Shown here one piece after another: positions 8,145 through 17,658 of a stretch of 53,800 nt of DNA. The stretch is from Candidatus Cloacimonadota bacterium (lineage in GTDB: Bacteria; Cloacimonadota; Cloacimonadia; Cloacimonadales; Cloacimonadaceae): the NCBI GenBank assembly GCA_020532085.1, contig JAJBAV010000018.1, positions 1 through 53,800 on the forward strand. Reading direction: 5' to 3'. The position numbers and the translations under genes are program-made. Under the pieces are notes generated by a model, which was not told the DNA's origin, searched no databases, and saw only the letters and a list, made by a program, of their open reading frames with translations. The first letter of the stretch is position 1. Every line of letters starts with the position of its first letter.

Positions 8145-11100
8145 TTATTTCATCAGGAGCATTCTGCGGGTCTGGCTGGCGCTGTTGGCTTCCAGTTTAT
8201 AGAGATACACTCCGGAACTCACAGACCGGCCGGCGTCGTCGAGGCCGTTCCAGACCACGCTGTGCTGGCCGCCGGGAAGCTCGCTGTCCACCAAGGTCCT
8301 GATCAGCTGGCCCTTGGTGTTGTAAACCGCCAGGCGGGCCTGTCCGCTTTTCGCCAGCGAGAAAGAGAGTGTGGTGCTGGGATTGAAGGGGTTGGGATAA
8401 TTCTGCTGCAGCGCGAAAGGCGCGATCACAGGATCATCCGCGTCCACGTAGCTATCCGTGGCCACTGTGGTGAATTTCACCGCCAGCCCTGCTTGCAGGG
8501 GGGCGGCCGTGGGCGGGTAGAAATTGCCGTGGGTGTAGGCCAGACCAACTGTCTGGGAGTGGTTTTCGATGCCCACGGTGCAATAGTTGGTGGTGGTGCC
8601 GGGGTTGTCCACGGTGTGATACTGGATCACGATGTCGCCGTCGCGGTCCGGCTGGGGGAGGAGGATGATCTGGAATTTCTCGAGGGAGGCGTTGTCCAGC
8701 AGGTCGATGTTATACTGGTTATAGGCGTCGTTCCACTGCACGATGTAGCGGTTGTTGGCCGTGTCGTACCAGCGGATGAGGCGCATGTTGTTGAAGATGC
8801 CGGCGCCCAGGCTGTCTACGCCTGTTTTCATTCCTTTCAGGTCGTCCCAGTAGCCTGCGATCATGGCGTAGGGTCCCAGCGCGGCCGGGATGTAGTGGTT
8901 GTAAAAATCAGTCATGTCGGTGGGCAGCAGCGAGATCCAGCCGTTGGAGCACATGGTCACATGGTTGTAGTCGCGGCCGTAGAACCGGAAGTTGAAAGGC
9001 AGGTCCACCGTGAGTGAACCGTCGTCCATTACCTCCCAAACGGTTCCCTGCCCGCCCAGGGCGGGATCGGTCTCGATCCATTCGTATATGGGGGCTTGGG
9101 GAAAGCCGGTGTCGGTGCTGTCGTAGGCGAAATAGCCGTATGCATCAGGACCGGTGGGGGAAGTTGTGGCCGGAGTGCCGGCCGTGAGGTGGTAAAAGGT
9201 GGTGTTGGTATATCCGTTGGCATTCACCACCAGCTTCATGGGCAGGTTGCGGCCGTGCCAGGCCTCGGCTCCCACGGTGATGTCCAGGCTGAAGGTCTTG
9301 GTCTCGCCGGGGCCGAAATTGCCGAGGTTCACGGTGCCGCCGCTGACAAAGCTAGCCGCGCCGGTGAGGGATATGCACTGCCCGAGGGCATCGCTGAGGG
9401 GGAAGGAACTGGTGTTCATCACCTGGAATTCCACGCTGGAGGTACCGCCAATGGCGATGGTCCCCGTAGCTCCCAGGATGGTGAATTCCGCGCCGCCGCC
9501 GTACATCTGGAACTGCTGGTCCAGGTCCGCTGCGTCGCTCTGGAGGCTGAAGCTGATATTGCGGCGGGGAATGATGTCCGCGTGGCCGGTGATGTTGAAA
9601 CTGATGGTATGGGTCCCGCCCGCGGCAAGGTTGAAGGGGCTGTGGCTGTAGTCCACGGTCGCGAAGTCCTCCGCGCTGAGGGAAAGGTCGCTCACGGTGA
9701 CGGGCGCCGCGGTGAAGTTCTTCAGAGTGATCTCACCGTTGAAAACGTTGTTAGGGATCAGGGTCTGCTGTTCTGCACTGTTGGCGGTAATGCCGATGCC
9801 GGCGGGTCCGCTGGGAGTGAGCGTGCGCACCAGGGGCAGGAAATTATCCTGGGAAACCGTGAGGATCAGGTCTCCGCTGGCTTCGGGATCGATCGGCAGG
9901 ATGGCAAAGCCGTCTTTCACCTGGGCGTGGCTGAAGTCCGTTCCGTTGCGGGTTCCGGTTACCAGCGCGCCATTGTTGGCCGGGGCGTTGACGCGGATGT
10001 GGGAAGCGCTGGGGGAGAAGGCAAGCCCGCCTTCGATCACGCTTTCCGGGATGCTGTCCGGCACCAGCACCCACATCTTGAGGCTGGGATCGGCTTGGAG
10101 GTTGTAAACGTGGTAATAGAAGGCCACATACTGGTTGGGGCCGATGTCGTTGGGGAAATTCTTGTAAAGTTCGATCTTGCCCATCAGCACGCTGGAGGCG
10201 AAGCCGCGCACCCCGTAGTCGAAAATGCTGCGGAAAGAGCCGCTGGAGATGGAGTTGTTCAGCCGGGTCTTGGTGTGTAGATCGCTGGGACCCACAAAGG
10301 CCACGCAGCCGTTGGGCTGGGCCACGCTGCCCATGCGCATCCATTTTTCGCCGAAACTGGGGTTCACCGGGTTGGCGAAGTCGCCGGTGTTGCAGACGAT
10401 GGAAAAGACCACCGGCATGCGGGGTCCGTTCACCGTGGAGTTGAGGTCCGGATTGTGAAAGGAAGGATAATGCCAGCCGTTGGCGTCACCCCAGCCGCGG
10501 TAGCTGATGAACTGCACGCCCTGGTTGATGGCGGCGGTAATGTCCGGGGTGCCGGGATAGGTGGGAGGATAGAAAACGGTGTCCACCGCGGCGTAACCGT
10601 GGTCCAGCATTTTGTCGCGCAGCCAGCGGGACATCTGCACCGGCGTGATCGGCCTGAGGCCGCCTTCCGCGTAGTTTCCGGCTACTGTCAGGCCCCGGGT
10701 CATCCAGGTGGTGTTGTTCATGAACGGCGCGCGTTCGTAGCTCACGGTTTTACTGGCCATGGTCAGAAATTCCGAGATGTCGTTGAAAGACAGCCTGCCC
10801 ACCAGCATCTCCGGGAAGTAGTCGTCGCCTTCCAGCAGGGTGTACTGATGGTCGTCGGCGTCGTTCTCGGCATATTCCGGAGAGGGATAAAACGCCGTGG
10901 GGATGGTGTAGGAGCCCTGTCCGGTCACGTCGCCCAGCAGCAGCAGATAATCGCATTGATACTGCTGATAGTGGTTCTGGATGAAATTTCGGTAGTCGGT
11001 GAGGGAAGTTCCGGTCTCGCTGGGATAAGCCACGTAGACGTCGAAACCCTGCTGGCGTTTCCACTGCACGAAGTCGGTCTGGTAATTGGCCAGGTTGGCG

Positions 11101-11654
11101 TGGCTGAGGATCAGCATCCTGGGCCGGGCCACGGGCAGGTCGCGCAGATAGGAGGTGTCGAAGTTGTCCGCCAGTACCCTGTAGGCGTCGATGAAAGCGG
11201 GGGAGACGCTTTGGGGGATGTCCAGGGGCTGCTGGCCGGTCAAAGAAAATTCAGCGTTAGCGAGGGTGCGGATCCTCTCTCCGTCGTCGATCTGGGTTTG
11301 GATGAGCACGGTGAAGCCCCGCATCTCGCGGAAGCTGAAGCTGTTGCCGACGCTCAGGGCGTCCAGGCCGCGGTTCTGCTCGGTGTACAGGAAATTCCCG
11401 CCGCGGTCGAAAACGTTCCATTCCAGGTTCTGCACGCTCAGTTCAACGCTTTGGAAGGGCAGGGCGTAGGTGCGGGACAGCAGCGTGGTTTCCGGAAATT
11501 CGGGATCGCTGATCTCGCTGGCGTTCTGGGGGGCCGATCGCAGGCCCTTCAGGCGCGCGTCAACCCCGGTGGCGGTGGTCTGGCAGATGTCCCCAACAGC
11601 CGCGTAAAGCAGGCTCAGGGACAGCATTATCACTATCAAAAGGTAATTTCTCAT
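8145..11654 (-). CDS. Secreted gingipain-like (peptidase C25) protein with C-terminal sorting domain
   Basis: A 1169-residue exported protein. ATG at 11654 is chosen because GGGAGG lies 6 bases upstream and a signal peptide starts there (MRNYLLIVIMLSLSLLYAA). Residues ~185-490 match the C25 fold: YLLLLGDV near 236, a GDDYFPEMLVGRLS segment near 275-290, and PVVFSIVCNTGDF with the presumed nucleophile C421. Where gingipains have the catalytic His-Gly, this protein reads YRGWGDANGWH (His at 395), so activity is uncertain. Several Ig-like or beta-sandwich domains follow (~560-1060). The last ~90 residues are a FlgD-like sorting domain (NYPNPFNPSTTLSF ... GVYLYKLEA ... RRMLLMK), the type exported by type IX or related systems. 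It is monocistronic with its own terminator. Confidence 0.88.
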   Translation of the reverse strand: MRNYLLIVIMLSLSLLYAAVGDICQTTATGVDARLKGLRSAPQNASEISDPEFPETTLLSRTYALPFQSVELSVQNLEWNVFDRGGNFLYTEQNRGLDALSVGNSFSFREMRGFTVLIQTQIDDGERIRTLANAEFSLTGQQPLDIPQSVSPAFIDAYRVLADNFDTSYLRDLPVARPRMLILSHANLANYQTDFVQWKRQQGFDVYVAYPSETGTSLTDYRNFIQNHYQQYQCDYLLLLGDVTGQGSYTIPTAFYPSPEYAENDADDHQYTLLEGDDYFPEMLVGRLSFNDISEFLTMASKTVSYERAPFMNNTTWMTRGLTVAGNYAEGGLRPITPVQMSRWLRDKMLDHGYAAVDTVFYPPTYPGTPDITAAINQGVQFISYRGWGDANGWHYPSFHNPDLNSTVNGPRMPVVFSIVCNTGDFANPVNPSFGEKWMRMGSVAQPNGCVAFVGPSDLHTKTRLNNSISSGSFRSIFDYGVRGFASSVLMGKIELYKNFPNDIGPNQYVAFYYHVYNLQADPSLKMWVLVPDSIPESVIEGGLAFSPSASHIRVNAPANNGALVTGTRNGTDFSHAQVKDGFAILPIDPEASGDLILTVSQDNFLPLVRTLTPSGPAGIGITANSAEQQTLIPNNVFNGEITLKNFTAAPVTVSDLSLSAEDFATVDYSHSPFNLAAGGTHTISFNITGHADIIPRRNISFSLQSDAADLDQQFQMYGGGAEFTILGATGTIAIGGTSSVEFQVMNTSSFPLSDALGQCISLTGAASFVSGGTVNLGNFGPGETKTFSLDITVGAEAWHGRNLPMKLVVNANGYTNTTFYHLTAGTPATTSPTGPDAYGYFAYDSTDTGFPQAPIYEWIETDPALGGQGTVWEVMDDGSLTVDLPFNFRFYGRDYNHVTMCSNGWISLLPTDMTDFYNHYIPAALGPYAMIAGYWDDLKGMKTGVDSLGAGIFNNMRLIRWYDTANNRYIVQWNDAYNQYNIDLLDNASLEKFQIILLPQPDRDGDIVIQYHTVDNPGTTTNYCTVGIENHSQTVGLAYTHGNFYPPTAAPLQAGLAVKFTTVATDSYVDADDPVIAPFALQQNYPNPFNPSTTLSFSLAKSGQARLAVYNTKGQLIRTLVDSELPGGQHSVVWNGLDDAGRSVSSGVYLYKLEANSASQTRRMLLMK

Positions 11655-11787
11655 CGGTATCCTCCCATGATACTGACCCCCTTGGTATGCAAATTTCATT
11701 CCGTAAATTCGCCGGGCTTGATATTTGGGTGACGTTTGGAAAGTTTCTTGCTTCGGTTATAATTTCCTAAAAAAGAAACCTGGACGG

Positions 11788-12702
11788 ATGATGAACAGAT
11801 CACTCAGATTGACCCTGCTGCCGCTGCTGGCCGCCATCGCGCTTTTCAGCTGCGGGACAAACACCCCGCTGGTGCCGCCGGAAGACGATGCCATTCTCAA
11901 TTTCGGCACCGATGCTTCCCTTGAGATCGTCACCTGGAATCTGCGCACGTTCCCGCTGGACACCGCCAGCATCCAAACCATTGCCCAGATCATACCGCAG
12001 ATGAAAGCAGACGTCATCGCCTTCCAGGAGATCATGGACTACACCGCTTTCAACGAACTCGCCAGCCTCATCCCGAACTACTCCGCCCATATCTACACCG
12101 CCACCAACACCTATCGCCTGGCCTTTCTTTACGACACCCGCGTGATCCAGGTCAACGACGCCTACACCATCTTCGAAGGCGACACCAATCCCTTTCCGCG
12201 CGCGCCTTACATATTGGACTTCGATTTTCAGGGGCAAAACTTCAAGGTGATCAACAACCATCTCAAAGCTTACGGCAACAACCATATAGATGAAACCGAC
12301 CCCTGGGACGAGGAATACCGCCGTCGCCTGGCCTGCCAGATGCTGGACCAGCATATCACGCAAAACCTGCCCAACGAGAAGGTGATCGTGGTGGGCGACA
12401 TGAACGACCAGATCGCCGAACCGCCGGAATACAACGTCTTCCAGGTCTTTCTGGATAAACCTGGGGAGTATCGCTTCGCGGACATGCCCATCGCCCTGGC
12501 CCCCACCTACAACAACGTTTCCTACCCTTCCTACGTTTCGCATATCGACCACATCATGGTCACCAACGAACTTTTCAGCGCCCTCGACGCTGCCGACAGC
12601 GTCTGCCGGGTGATCCGGGTGGATGAATACATGGGCAACTGGCAAAACTACTCCGACCAGATCTCCGATCACCGGCCCTTGGGGGTGAAACTCTTTTTCT
12701 AA
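11788..12702 (+). CDS. Endonuclease/exonuclease/phosphatase-family lipoprotein
   Basis: A 304-residue lipoprotein of the DNase I-like metal-dependent phosphoesterase superfamily. The signal peptide ends in ALFSC, a slightly atypical lipobox. Superfamily motifs appear in order: VTWNLRTFP, DVIAFQEI (metal-binding Glu), NNHLKAYGNN, VVGDMND and the C-terminal SDHRPLGV catalytic His. The substrate could be nucleic acid, a sugar phosphate or a lipid; the sequence does not decide. Two adjacent ATG codons (11788 and 11791) are possible starts, and neither has a strong ribosome-binding site. It is divergent from the C25-like gene with a 133-base shared upstream region, and no terminator is evident downstream. 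Confidence 0.85.
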   Translation: MMNRSLRLTLLPLLAAIALFSCGTNTPLVPPEDDAILNFGTDASLEIVTWNLRTFPLDTASIQTIAQIIPQMKADVIAFQEIMDYTAFNELASLIPNYSAHIYTATNTYRLAFLYDTRVIQVNDAYTIFEGDTNPFPRAPYILDFDFQGQNFKVINNHLKAYGNNHIDETDPWDEEYRRRLACQMLDQHITQNLPNEKVIVVGDMNDQIAEPPEYNVFQVFLDKPGEYRFADMPIALAPTYNNVSYPSYVSHIDHIMVTNELFSALDAADSVCRVIRVDEYMGNWQNYSDQISDHRPLGVKLFF

Positions 12703-12856
12703 CCCAGATCTGGGGAGAACAGATCAACGTCCCTGGAAGGGTGTAGCAGCGATGGAACAGAGCGACGCAGGAGCATCGACTACAGCAGAACATCCCCCAC
12801 CCTTTCCTAAACCTACGTCATTCCGGACGCAGATGCTTCAGCGCTGGAGATCCGTC

Positions 12857-13016
12857 AGGGTCCTCGCCGGACAACCTGTTGGCCGATGGGGTGATTCGAA
12901 TCCAGCCCTTGCGGGAATAGCCCATCCCAGACACAGGCGAATGCGGGGTCTATCCAGACGCGGTCTGCATCGACACCTTCCCAGGGCATTACCCGGGTCG
13001 TCTGGATTCCGGGTCC
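12857..13016 (+). repeat. Dispersed repeat family B, copy 1
   Basis: About 160 bases also found at 26022-26135 (same orientation, roughly 90% alike over the 3' 110 bases) and inverted at 27461-27572 (sharing both ends but lacking the middle). Markers are GGTCCTCGCCGGACAAC at the 5' side, GCGGGAATAGCC, and the 3' part GGGCATTACCCGG with CTGGATTCCGGGTC. The surrounding 12703-13229 has no supported gene. It also has a small GGCGGG-type hairpin near 13157-13190. Confidence 0.75.
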
Positions 13017-13229
13017 CCGGCATTAAAACGCCTACCCGGAAGGACATGCCTAATCTTGGTGGTAAAGGACTCACTTGGTTGATCTGTGAAGTCCTGAAAT
13101 CACCGCCCCCTTTGCCTCTTCCCATTCACTTCCCATTAGCCTCCCCCTAACTTCCCGCCTGTTAGGCGGGAACTAAGCGGGAGGCGGGCAAGGGGCGAAC
13201 GGGAGGGGAAAAAGGGCCAATCCAGAGCC

Positions 13230-13260
13230 AAAAAAGGGAGGCCCCGGCAAGCGGGGCCTC
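13230..13260 (-). terminator. Rho-independent terminator of the lysC-guaD-secreted protein run
   Basis: On the minus strand GAGGCCCCG pairs with CGGGGCCTC around a 5-base loop and is followed by TTTTTT after two C's. It is 34 bases downstream of the stop at 13294. Confidence 0.88.
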
Positions 13261-13293
13261 TGGCAGAAAGGGTTCTGCTTTATCAGGCAGGGG

Positions 13294-16200
13294 TCATTTC
13301 ATCAGAACCATGCGTTTGGTCTGCGTTTGCGAACCGTTGCTGAGGCGGTAGTGATAGATGCCGGAGGAAACGCCGCGACCGCTGGCGTCGGTGCCGTCCC
13401 AGACAACGATGTGGCTGCCTTTCTCCAAGTGTCCGCTGGCCAGGGTTTTCACTTTCTGGCCGCGCAGGTTGAAGATCTCCAGAGTGTGGGACTTGGAGGG
13501 GTCACCGATCTGGAAACCGATGCTGGTGCTGGGATTGAAGGGGTTGGGATGGTTCTGCAGCAGCCGGAATGCTTCCAAGCCTGGCACCACGGGATCGAGG
13601 TTGGCCACGGTGGCGTTGGAAAGCCTTTGCGCGTAGAGGCCCAGGATCTCGGTCTTGCCGCTGGAGCGTCCGTCCGCCCAGAGAGCGTAGGCGTCGTTGC
13701 CGTGGGTCACAATGAGTGGATTGTACTGCATTTTCCCGGCGTCGGTGAGCACATCGCCCAAAGGCGAGACCTGCACGAAGGTGCCGTCGGACTTGATGTA
13801 TTTGTAATAGATGTCGGATTCGATATCATAGTAGTCCGCCCAGGCGATCACCATGCCGCCGTTGTCGAAGCGGGCGAGGGTGGGATTGGACTGGGTGCTG
13901 TCTTTCTGCACCACGAAATTGCCGAGGTCGCCCCAGAGGGGTGATCCGGCCAGGGAATACTTCTGGGCGATGATGTCGTGCATGCCGTTGATGTTTTCGC
14001 ACCAGGCGAAGACGATCTCGTTTCTGAAGCCGTCTTTGTCCACCAGGGTGGGTTTTTCCTGTTCGCGCCCGTAATCGGCCAGATTCACTCCGAGCGGTTC
14101 CCAGAGGCGTTCTCCGGCAGTGGAGAGATGCTGTCCGTAATAGTTTTGGATGAAGTCGCCACGCCCGTCCTGCCACATCACGAAGATGCCCTGATCGGTC
14201 TTGGCGGTAATCGGAAAACGCTGGGCGGTATCGTAATTGGAGTGAGTGGAGGCAAGCTGTCCGGCTGTGGGCCAGCCGGTGGCGGCGCTGCCGTCCGGGC
14301 CCAGCTTTTTCACATAAACGCTCTGGGTGAAATCGGAAGGCTTGAAGCGCTGCCAGGAGTAATAGTTTTCCTTGAGGTCGGTGATCACGCATTCGTCGTT
14401 CAGTTCAGCGCCCGTGAGGGTGCTCACCATCACGCCGTCCGCGCCCCACTGCTTCTGGCCGTTCTGGATCATCTGGCCGTACACGTGGTAGCGGTAACTG
14501 GCGCCGACCTGGTCGTAGTTCGACCAGCCGACGTAGAAATTGCCGTCCAGATAGCTGATGCGGGGGTCTTTCTGGCTGAGGGGGTCCATGTCCGTGAGTT
14601 CCATGCCGGTGTCGCCCCAAAGCCTGTTTCCGTTGGGATCCAGCAACTGGAGGTAGATCTTGGGGTTGGGGTTGCGGTTGTCTTCCCAGGCTACGGCGAT
14701 ATGTCCGTCTGGAGAGACCACCGCGCTGGGTGTGAGCTGGTTGTAGCCGGTGGACAGGGTCACGGGGCGGCCGTTGGGTTCCAGGGCCACGCTGCCGTCG
14801 GGATTGAGGATTTGGAAATAGATCTGGTAGCCGAGGTTGGCGAAGCGGGTGTCCTGCCAGAGGATCACGGTGTCGTTGGCCCGGGGCAGGATCAGATAGT
14901 TGTCCAGCGGGGTGTCGCCGCTGAGACCCCAGAAAACTTCCTCGCCGTTGTTGGCCAGTTGGGGGGTGCCGGCGGAATTGTAAACTTGGAAGTTGATGCC
15001 CACGCTGCCGTTGCGGATGTCCATCCAGTTGATGAAGACGTTGCCGTTGGCCACTTTCACCAAACCGCTGTTCTGCTGGTTGGGGGCGGTGCAGACGGGC
15101 TTGCCGTTGGCTTCCCAGAGGGAGGTTCCAGAGGCGGAAAGATGTTGGGCGTAAATGTCGTCATTGGGCGTGTTGCCGTTGCGCAGGTCATCCCAAACAA
15201 CGTAGCAGCCGCCGTTTCCGTCGGAAGCCATGCGAGGCCCGCTTTGGGCGAAATCCGCGACGCTGAGGGGCACACCATTCGCGCCCCAAAGCAAGTTTCC
15301 GGCCGCGCCGACCTTCTGCGCGTAGAGGTCCGTATACTGGTCGTCCAGGTCCTTGTCCTCCCAGATGATGATGGCAGCGTTGTCGCTGGTGGCCACTATC
15401 CTGGGGTTTAGCTGCTGGGTGAAGCCGGGGGAGCCGGAATCTCCGTAAACCACGAAGGGATCGGTCCAGAGCAGCTGCCCGGCCAGGTTCACCTTCTGAG
15501 CGTAGATGTCTGGATCAGTGTTGCGCTGATCCTGCCAAGTGAACATGAATTCCCCGCCGGTGAGGGTGGCCATGCGGACCTTGCTTTGGCTGCCGGTGGC
15601 GTCGGAAAGCACCACCAGCTGAGGCCAGGCCATGCTTCCGTCGGGATTGAAGCGTTTGAGGAAAATGTCTTCCGCGCCCACGTAGCTGTGGGTGTAGGCG
15701 ATCATCAGGCCGCCCTGTCCGTCCGGCAGCATGGTGTTTTGTTCCTCGTCGCCGGTGCCGTTGGCGATGGGAATGCCGTTTAGGGCCCAGACGGGATTTC
15801 CGGAGGCGTCGAGCCGCTGTCCGTAAAGGTCTTTGCTGGGGTTGCGGGAATCCGACCAAACGATGTAAGCGCCGCCGGCGTTGTCCGGCTCCATGTTCAG
15901 CGCGATCTGCACTTCAACGGCCGTGCAGACGGGTTTTCCGCCCGCGGGCCAGAGCAACTGGCCGTTGGTGTCGATCTTCTGGGCGTAAACGTTGCCGTCC
16001 AAGTCGTCCGAAAAGTCGATCCAGGCGATGATGAAATGGTTGTCCGAGGTCATGGTGATCACGGGGTCTTCCTGGCGGTCCGGCTTGCCGTCGATCAGCA
16101 GGGGCTCGCCCCAGACCATGTTTCCGGCCGCGTCAACCTTTTGCGCCCAAAGGTCACGCTCGCCCAGCTTGGTGTCGGACCAAACGTAGATGGCGCTGCC

Positions 16201-16338
16201 GTCGGCGGTTTGCGTTCCGGTGCGGAACCATTCGATGTTCACTCCCTGGCGGATGGGAACGGCGTCGTTCCAAACCAGGGAAGCGGGCAGCGTAATAATG
16301 AATCCCAGTAACAGGATGATCAGGACTGCATTTTTCAC
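13294..16338 (-). CDS. Large secreted repeat (beta-propeller-like) protein with sorting domain
   Basis: A 1014-residue exported protein. The start is taken as GTG at 16338: AAGGAG lies 6 bases upstream and a clean signal peptide follows (KNAVLIILLLGFIITLPAS). The body consists of about sixteen repeats of 50-60 residues, each with a W-x-D/E-x-R signature followed by D-I/L-Y-A-Q-K and G-x-x-x-W (for example WQDQRNTDPDIYAQKV and WEDNRNPNPKIYLQLL). This is typical of beta-propeller blades, enough for two eight-bladed propellers (inference). The last ~85 residues are the FlgD-like sorting domain (NHPNPFNPSTSIGFQ ... GIYHYRLSNG ... KRMVLMK), nearly identical at its tip to that of the C25-like protein. 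It starts 91 bases after guaD and may be read from the same transcript or its own promoter. Ligand unknown. Confidence 0.85.
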   Translation of the reverse strand: MKNAVLIILLLGFIITLPASLVWNDAVPIRQGVNIEWFRTGTQTADGSAIYVWSDTKLGERDLWAQKVDAAGNMVWGEPLLIDGKPDRQEDPVITMTSDNHFIIAWIDFSDDLDGNVYAQKIDTNGQLLWPAGGKPVCTAVEVQIALNMEPDNAGGAYIVWSDSRNPSKDLYGQRLDASGNPVWALNGIPIANGTGDEEQNTMLPDGQGGLMIAYTHSYVGAEDIFLKRFNPDGSMAWPQLVVLSDATGSQSKVRMATLTGGEFMFTWQDQRNTDPDIYAQKVNLAGQLLWTDPFVVYGDSGSPGFTQQLNPRIVATSDNAAIIIWEDKDLDDQYTDLYAQKVGAAGNLLWGANGVPLSVADFAQSGPRMASDGNGGCYVVWDDLRNGNTPNDDIYAQHLSASGTSLWEANGKPVCTAPNQQNSGLVKVANGNVFINWMDIRNGSVGINFQVYNSAGTPQLANNGEEVFWGLSGDTPLDNYLILPRANDTVILWQDTRFANLGYQIYFQILNPDGSVALEPNGRPVTLSTGYNQLTPSAVVSPDGHIAVAWEDNRNPNPKIYLQLLDPNGNRLWGDTGMELTDMDPLSQKDPRISYLDGNFYVGWSNYDQVGASYRYHVYGQMIQNGQKQWGADGVMVSTLTGAELNDECVITDLKENYYSWQRFKPSDFTQSVYVKKLGPDGSAATGWPTAGQLASTHSNYDTAQRFPITAKTDQGIFVMWQDGRGDFIQNYYGQHLSTAGERLWEPLGVNLADYGREQEKPTLVDKDGFRNEIVFAWCENINGMHDIIAQKYSLAGSPLWGDLGNFVVQKDSTQSNPTLARFDNGGMVIAWADYYDIESDIYYKYIKSDGTFVQVSPLGDVLTDAGKMQYNPLIVTHGNDAYALWADGRSSGKTEILGLYAQRLSNATVANLDPVVPGLEAFRLLQNHPNPFNPSTSIGFQIGDPSKSHTLEIFNLRGQKVKTLASGHLEKGSHIVVWDGTDASGRGVSSGIYHYRLSNGSQTQTKRMVLMK

Positions 16339-16428
16339 GTGTCTCTCCTTGCTTGATGCTAAAATTATGAGTGGCCCCAGCGGGACCCGTTCTTGCAGAT
16401 GAGGTTCAGTTTTGTCAATACAATGCAA

Positions 16429-17658
16429 TTATGGTTCCAACCGGCGGAAAACTGTCCTGCCCGCGATCACGGTTTCCTCCACCGGCCACTCGTGGCCCCA
16501 GAAGCAGAGCGCCGAGAGCAGTTCCTCATCGGGGACGGCGGTGGCGAGAAGCTTGAGGAAGCAGAGGTCGGCTGACTTGCCGGGCTCCAGGCTGCCGATC
16601 TTGTCGTCCAGGCCCAGCAGGCTGGCATTGCCCAGGGTGAGGTGGTGGAAGAGCCGTTCGGGCTTGAGGGAGTGCGCGCTTTGGCGGAAATTGGCCAGCT
16701 TGGCGTGATAGAGCATGTGCAGGGTGGTGCCGGCCGCCACGTCGCTGCCAATGCCAATTTGCAACTTTTTGGCGCTTAGCGCGGGATAGTTGAATTCACC
16801 GCTCTTCAGGAAAAAGTTGGAATCGGGGCAGTGGGCGATCTTGCAGCCGTGGGAGGCCAGAATATCTAGTTCAGCCGCATCCAGGTGGATGGCGTGGGCG
16901 AGAATGGTTCTTTCTGTGAGCATTCCCAGCTTTTCATAGATCCGGGTGTAGGACTCCGCGCCGAAAAGCTCGAGCACCTGCTCGATCTCATGGCGGTTCT
17001 CCGAAAGATGGGTCTGGATCCAGGCGCCTTGCTGGGAGGCGAATCCAGCTGTTTGGGACATCAGTTCCGCGGAGCAGTAAAGCGCGAAACGCGGGGTGAA
17101 GATATAGTCCAACAGAGGGTTTCGGCCATGCCAGCACTCATACATGTCCACCGAGCGGGAGTAGGCGTAATCCGTGGTTTGGATAAGCTCCGGAGGGCTT
17201 TTGCGGTCCATCATGGTCATGCCGATCAAGGCTCTGGCGCCAGCTTGCGCGGCGCTGGCGAAGGCTATGTCGCAGGCTTCCGCGAAAGGCGCGGTGTAGA
17301 TCACGGCCGTGGTGGTGCCGGCGGCGAAGAGGGCCTGGAAAAACTCGTCGGAGAGGGCCTGGGCGTAGGCGGGATCAGCCGAGCGGGCCTCCTCGGGGAA
17401 AACGTGGCGTTCCAGCCAGCTCAGCAAAGAGGGTTCGTAGGCGCCTCGGATGCGGTATTGGGAAAGATGCACGTGCACGTCGATGAGGCCGGGCAGGCAA
17501 AGCAGGTCGCGGCGGTCCTCGCAATCGTTGTCCTGGGCTGGATCGAAGCGGCGGATGAAAGCAATTCCGGCTTCATCCCAGGCGATCACGTGGTCCCGGT
17601 AGATCACGGCGGCGTCCGGGGTGAGCGGAGTGAGCAGCTTGGTCCTAATCTTGCGCAT
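16429..17658 (-). CDS. guaD: Guanine deaminase (amidohydrolase family)
   Basis: Predicted to hydrolyse guanine to xanthine and ammonia in the cytoplasm. The protein has 409 residues, slightly shorter than typical (430-455). Metal and catalytic residues of the amidohydrolase fold are in place: VHVHLSQY (H62, H64), QTHLSEN (H217, catalytic E220), LAHAIHL (H255) and IGSDVAAG (D306). The guanine-deaminase hallmarks WLERHVFPEE and HCPDSNFFLKSG are also present, which favour guanine over chlorohydrolase or TRZ substrates. ATG at 17658 overlaps the end of the FG-GAP gene by 14 bases; the in-frame extension further upstream lies inside that gene and is not used. In this probably amino-acid- and purine-scavenging organism it would salvage or degrade guanine (inference). 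Confidence 0.88.
   Translation of the reverse strand: MRKIRTKLLTPLTPDAAVIYRDHVIAWDEAGIAFIRRFDPAQDNDCEDRRDLLCLPGLIDVHVHLSQYRIRGAYEPSLLSWLERHVFPEEARSADPAYAQALSDEFFQALFAAGTTTAVIYTAPFAEACDIAFASAAQAGARALIGMTMMDRKSPPELIQTTDYAYSRSVDMYECWHGRNPLLDYIFTPRFALYCSAELMSQTAGFASQQGAWIQTHLSENRHEIEQVLELFGAESYTRIYEKLGMLTERTILAHAIHLDAAELDILASHGCKIAHCPDSNFFLKSGEFNYPALSAKKLQIGIGSDVAAGTTLHMLYHAKLANFRQSAHSLKPERLFHHLTLGNASLLGLDDKIGSLEPGKSADLCFLKLLATAVPDEELLSALCFWGHEWPVEETVIAGRTVFRRLEP

Noticed and set aside
10455-11732. Plus-strand open frame opposite the C25-like gene
   Set aside because: Antisense to a gene with a signal peptide, domains and terminator; no domain of its own.
12752-13150. Plus-strand open frame downstream of the endonuclease-family gene
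   Set aside because: It runs through a dispersed repeat, has no family similarity, and is proline/arginine-rich as expected for chance frames in GC-rich non-coding DNA.
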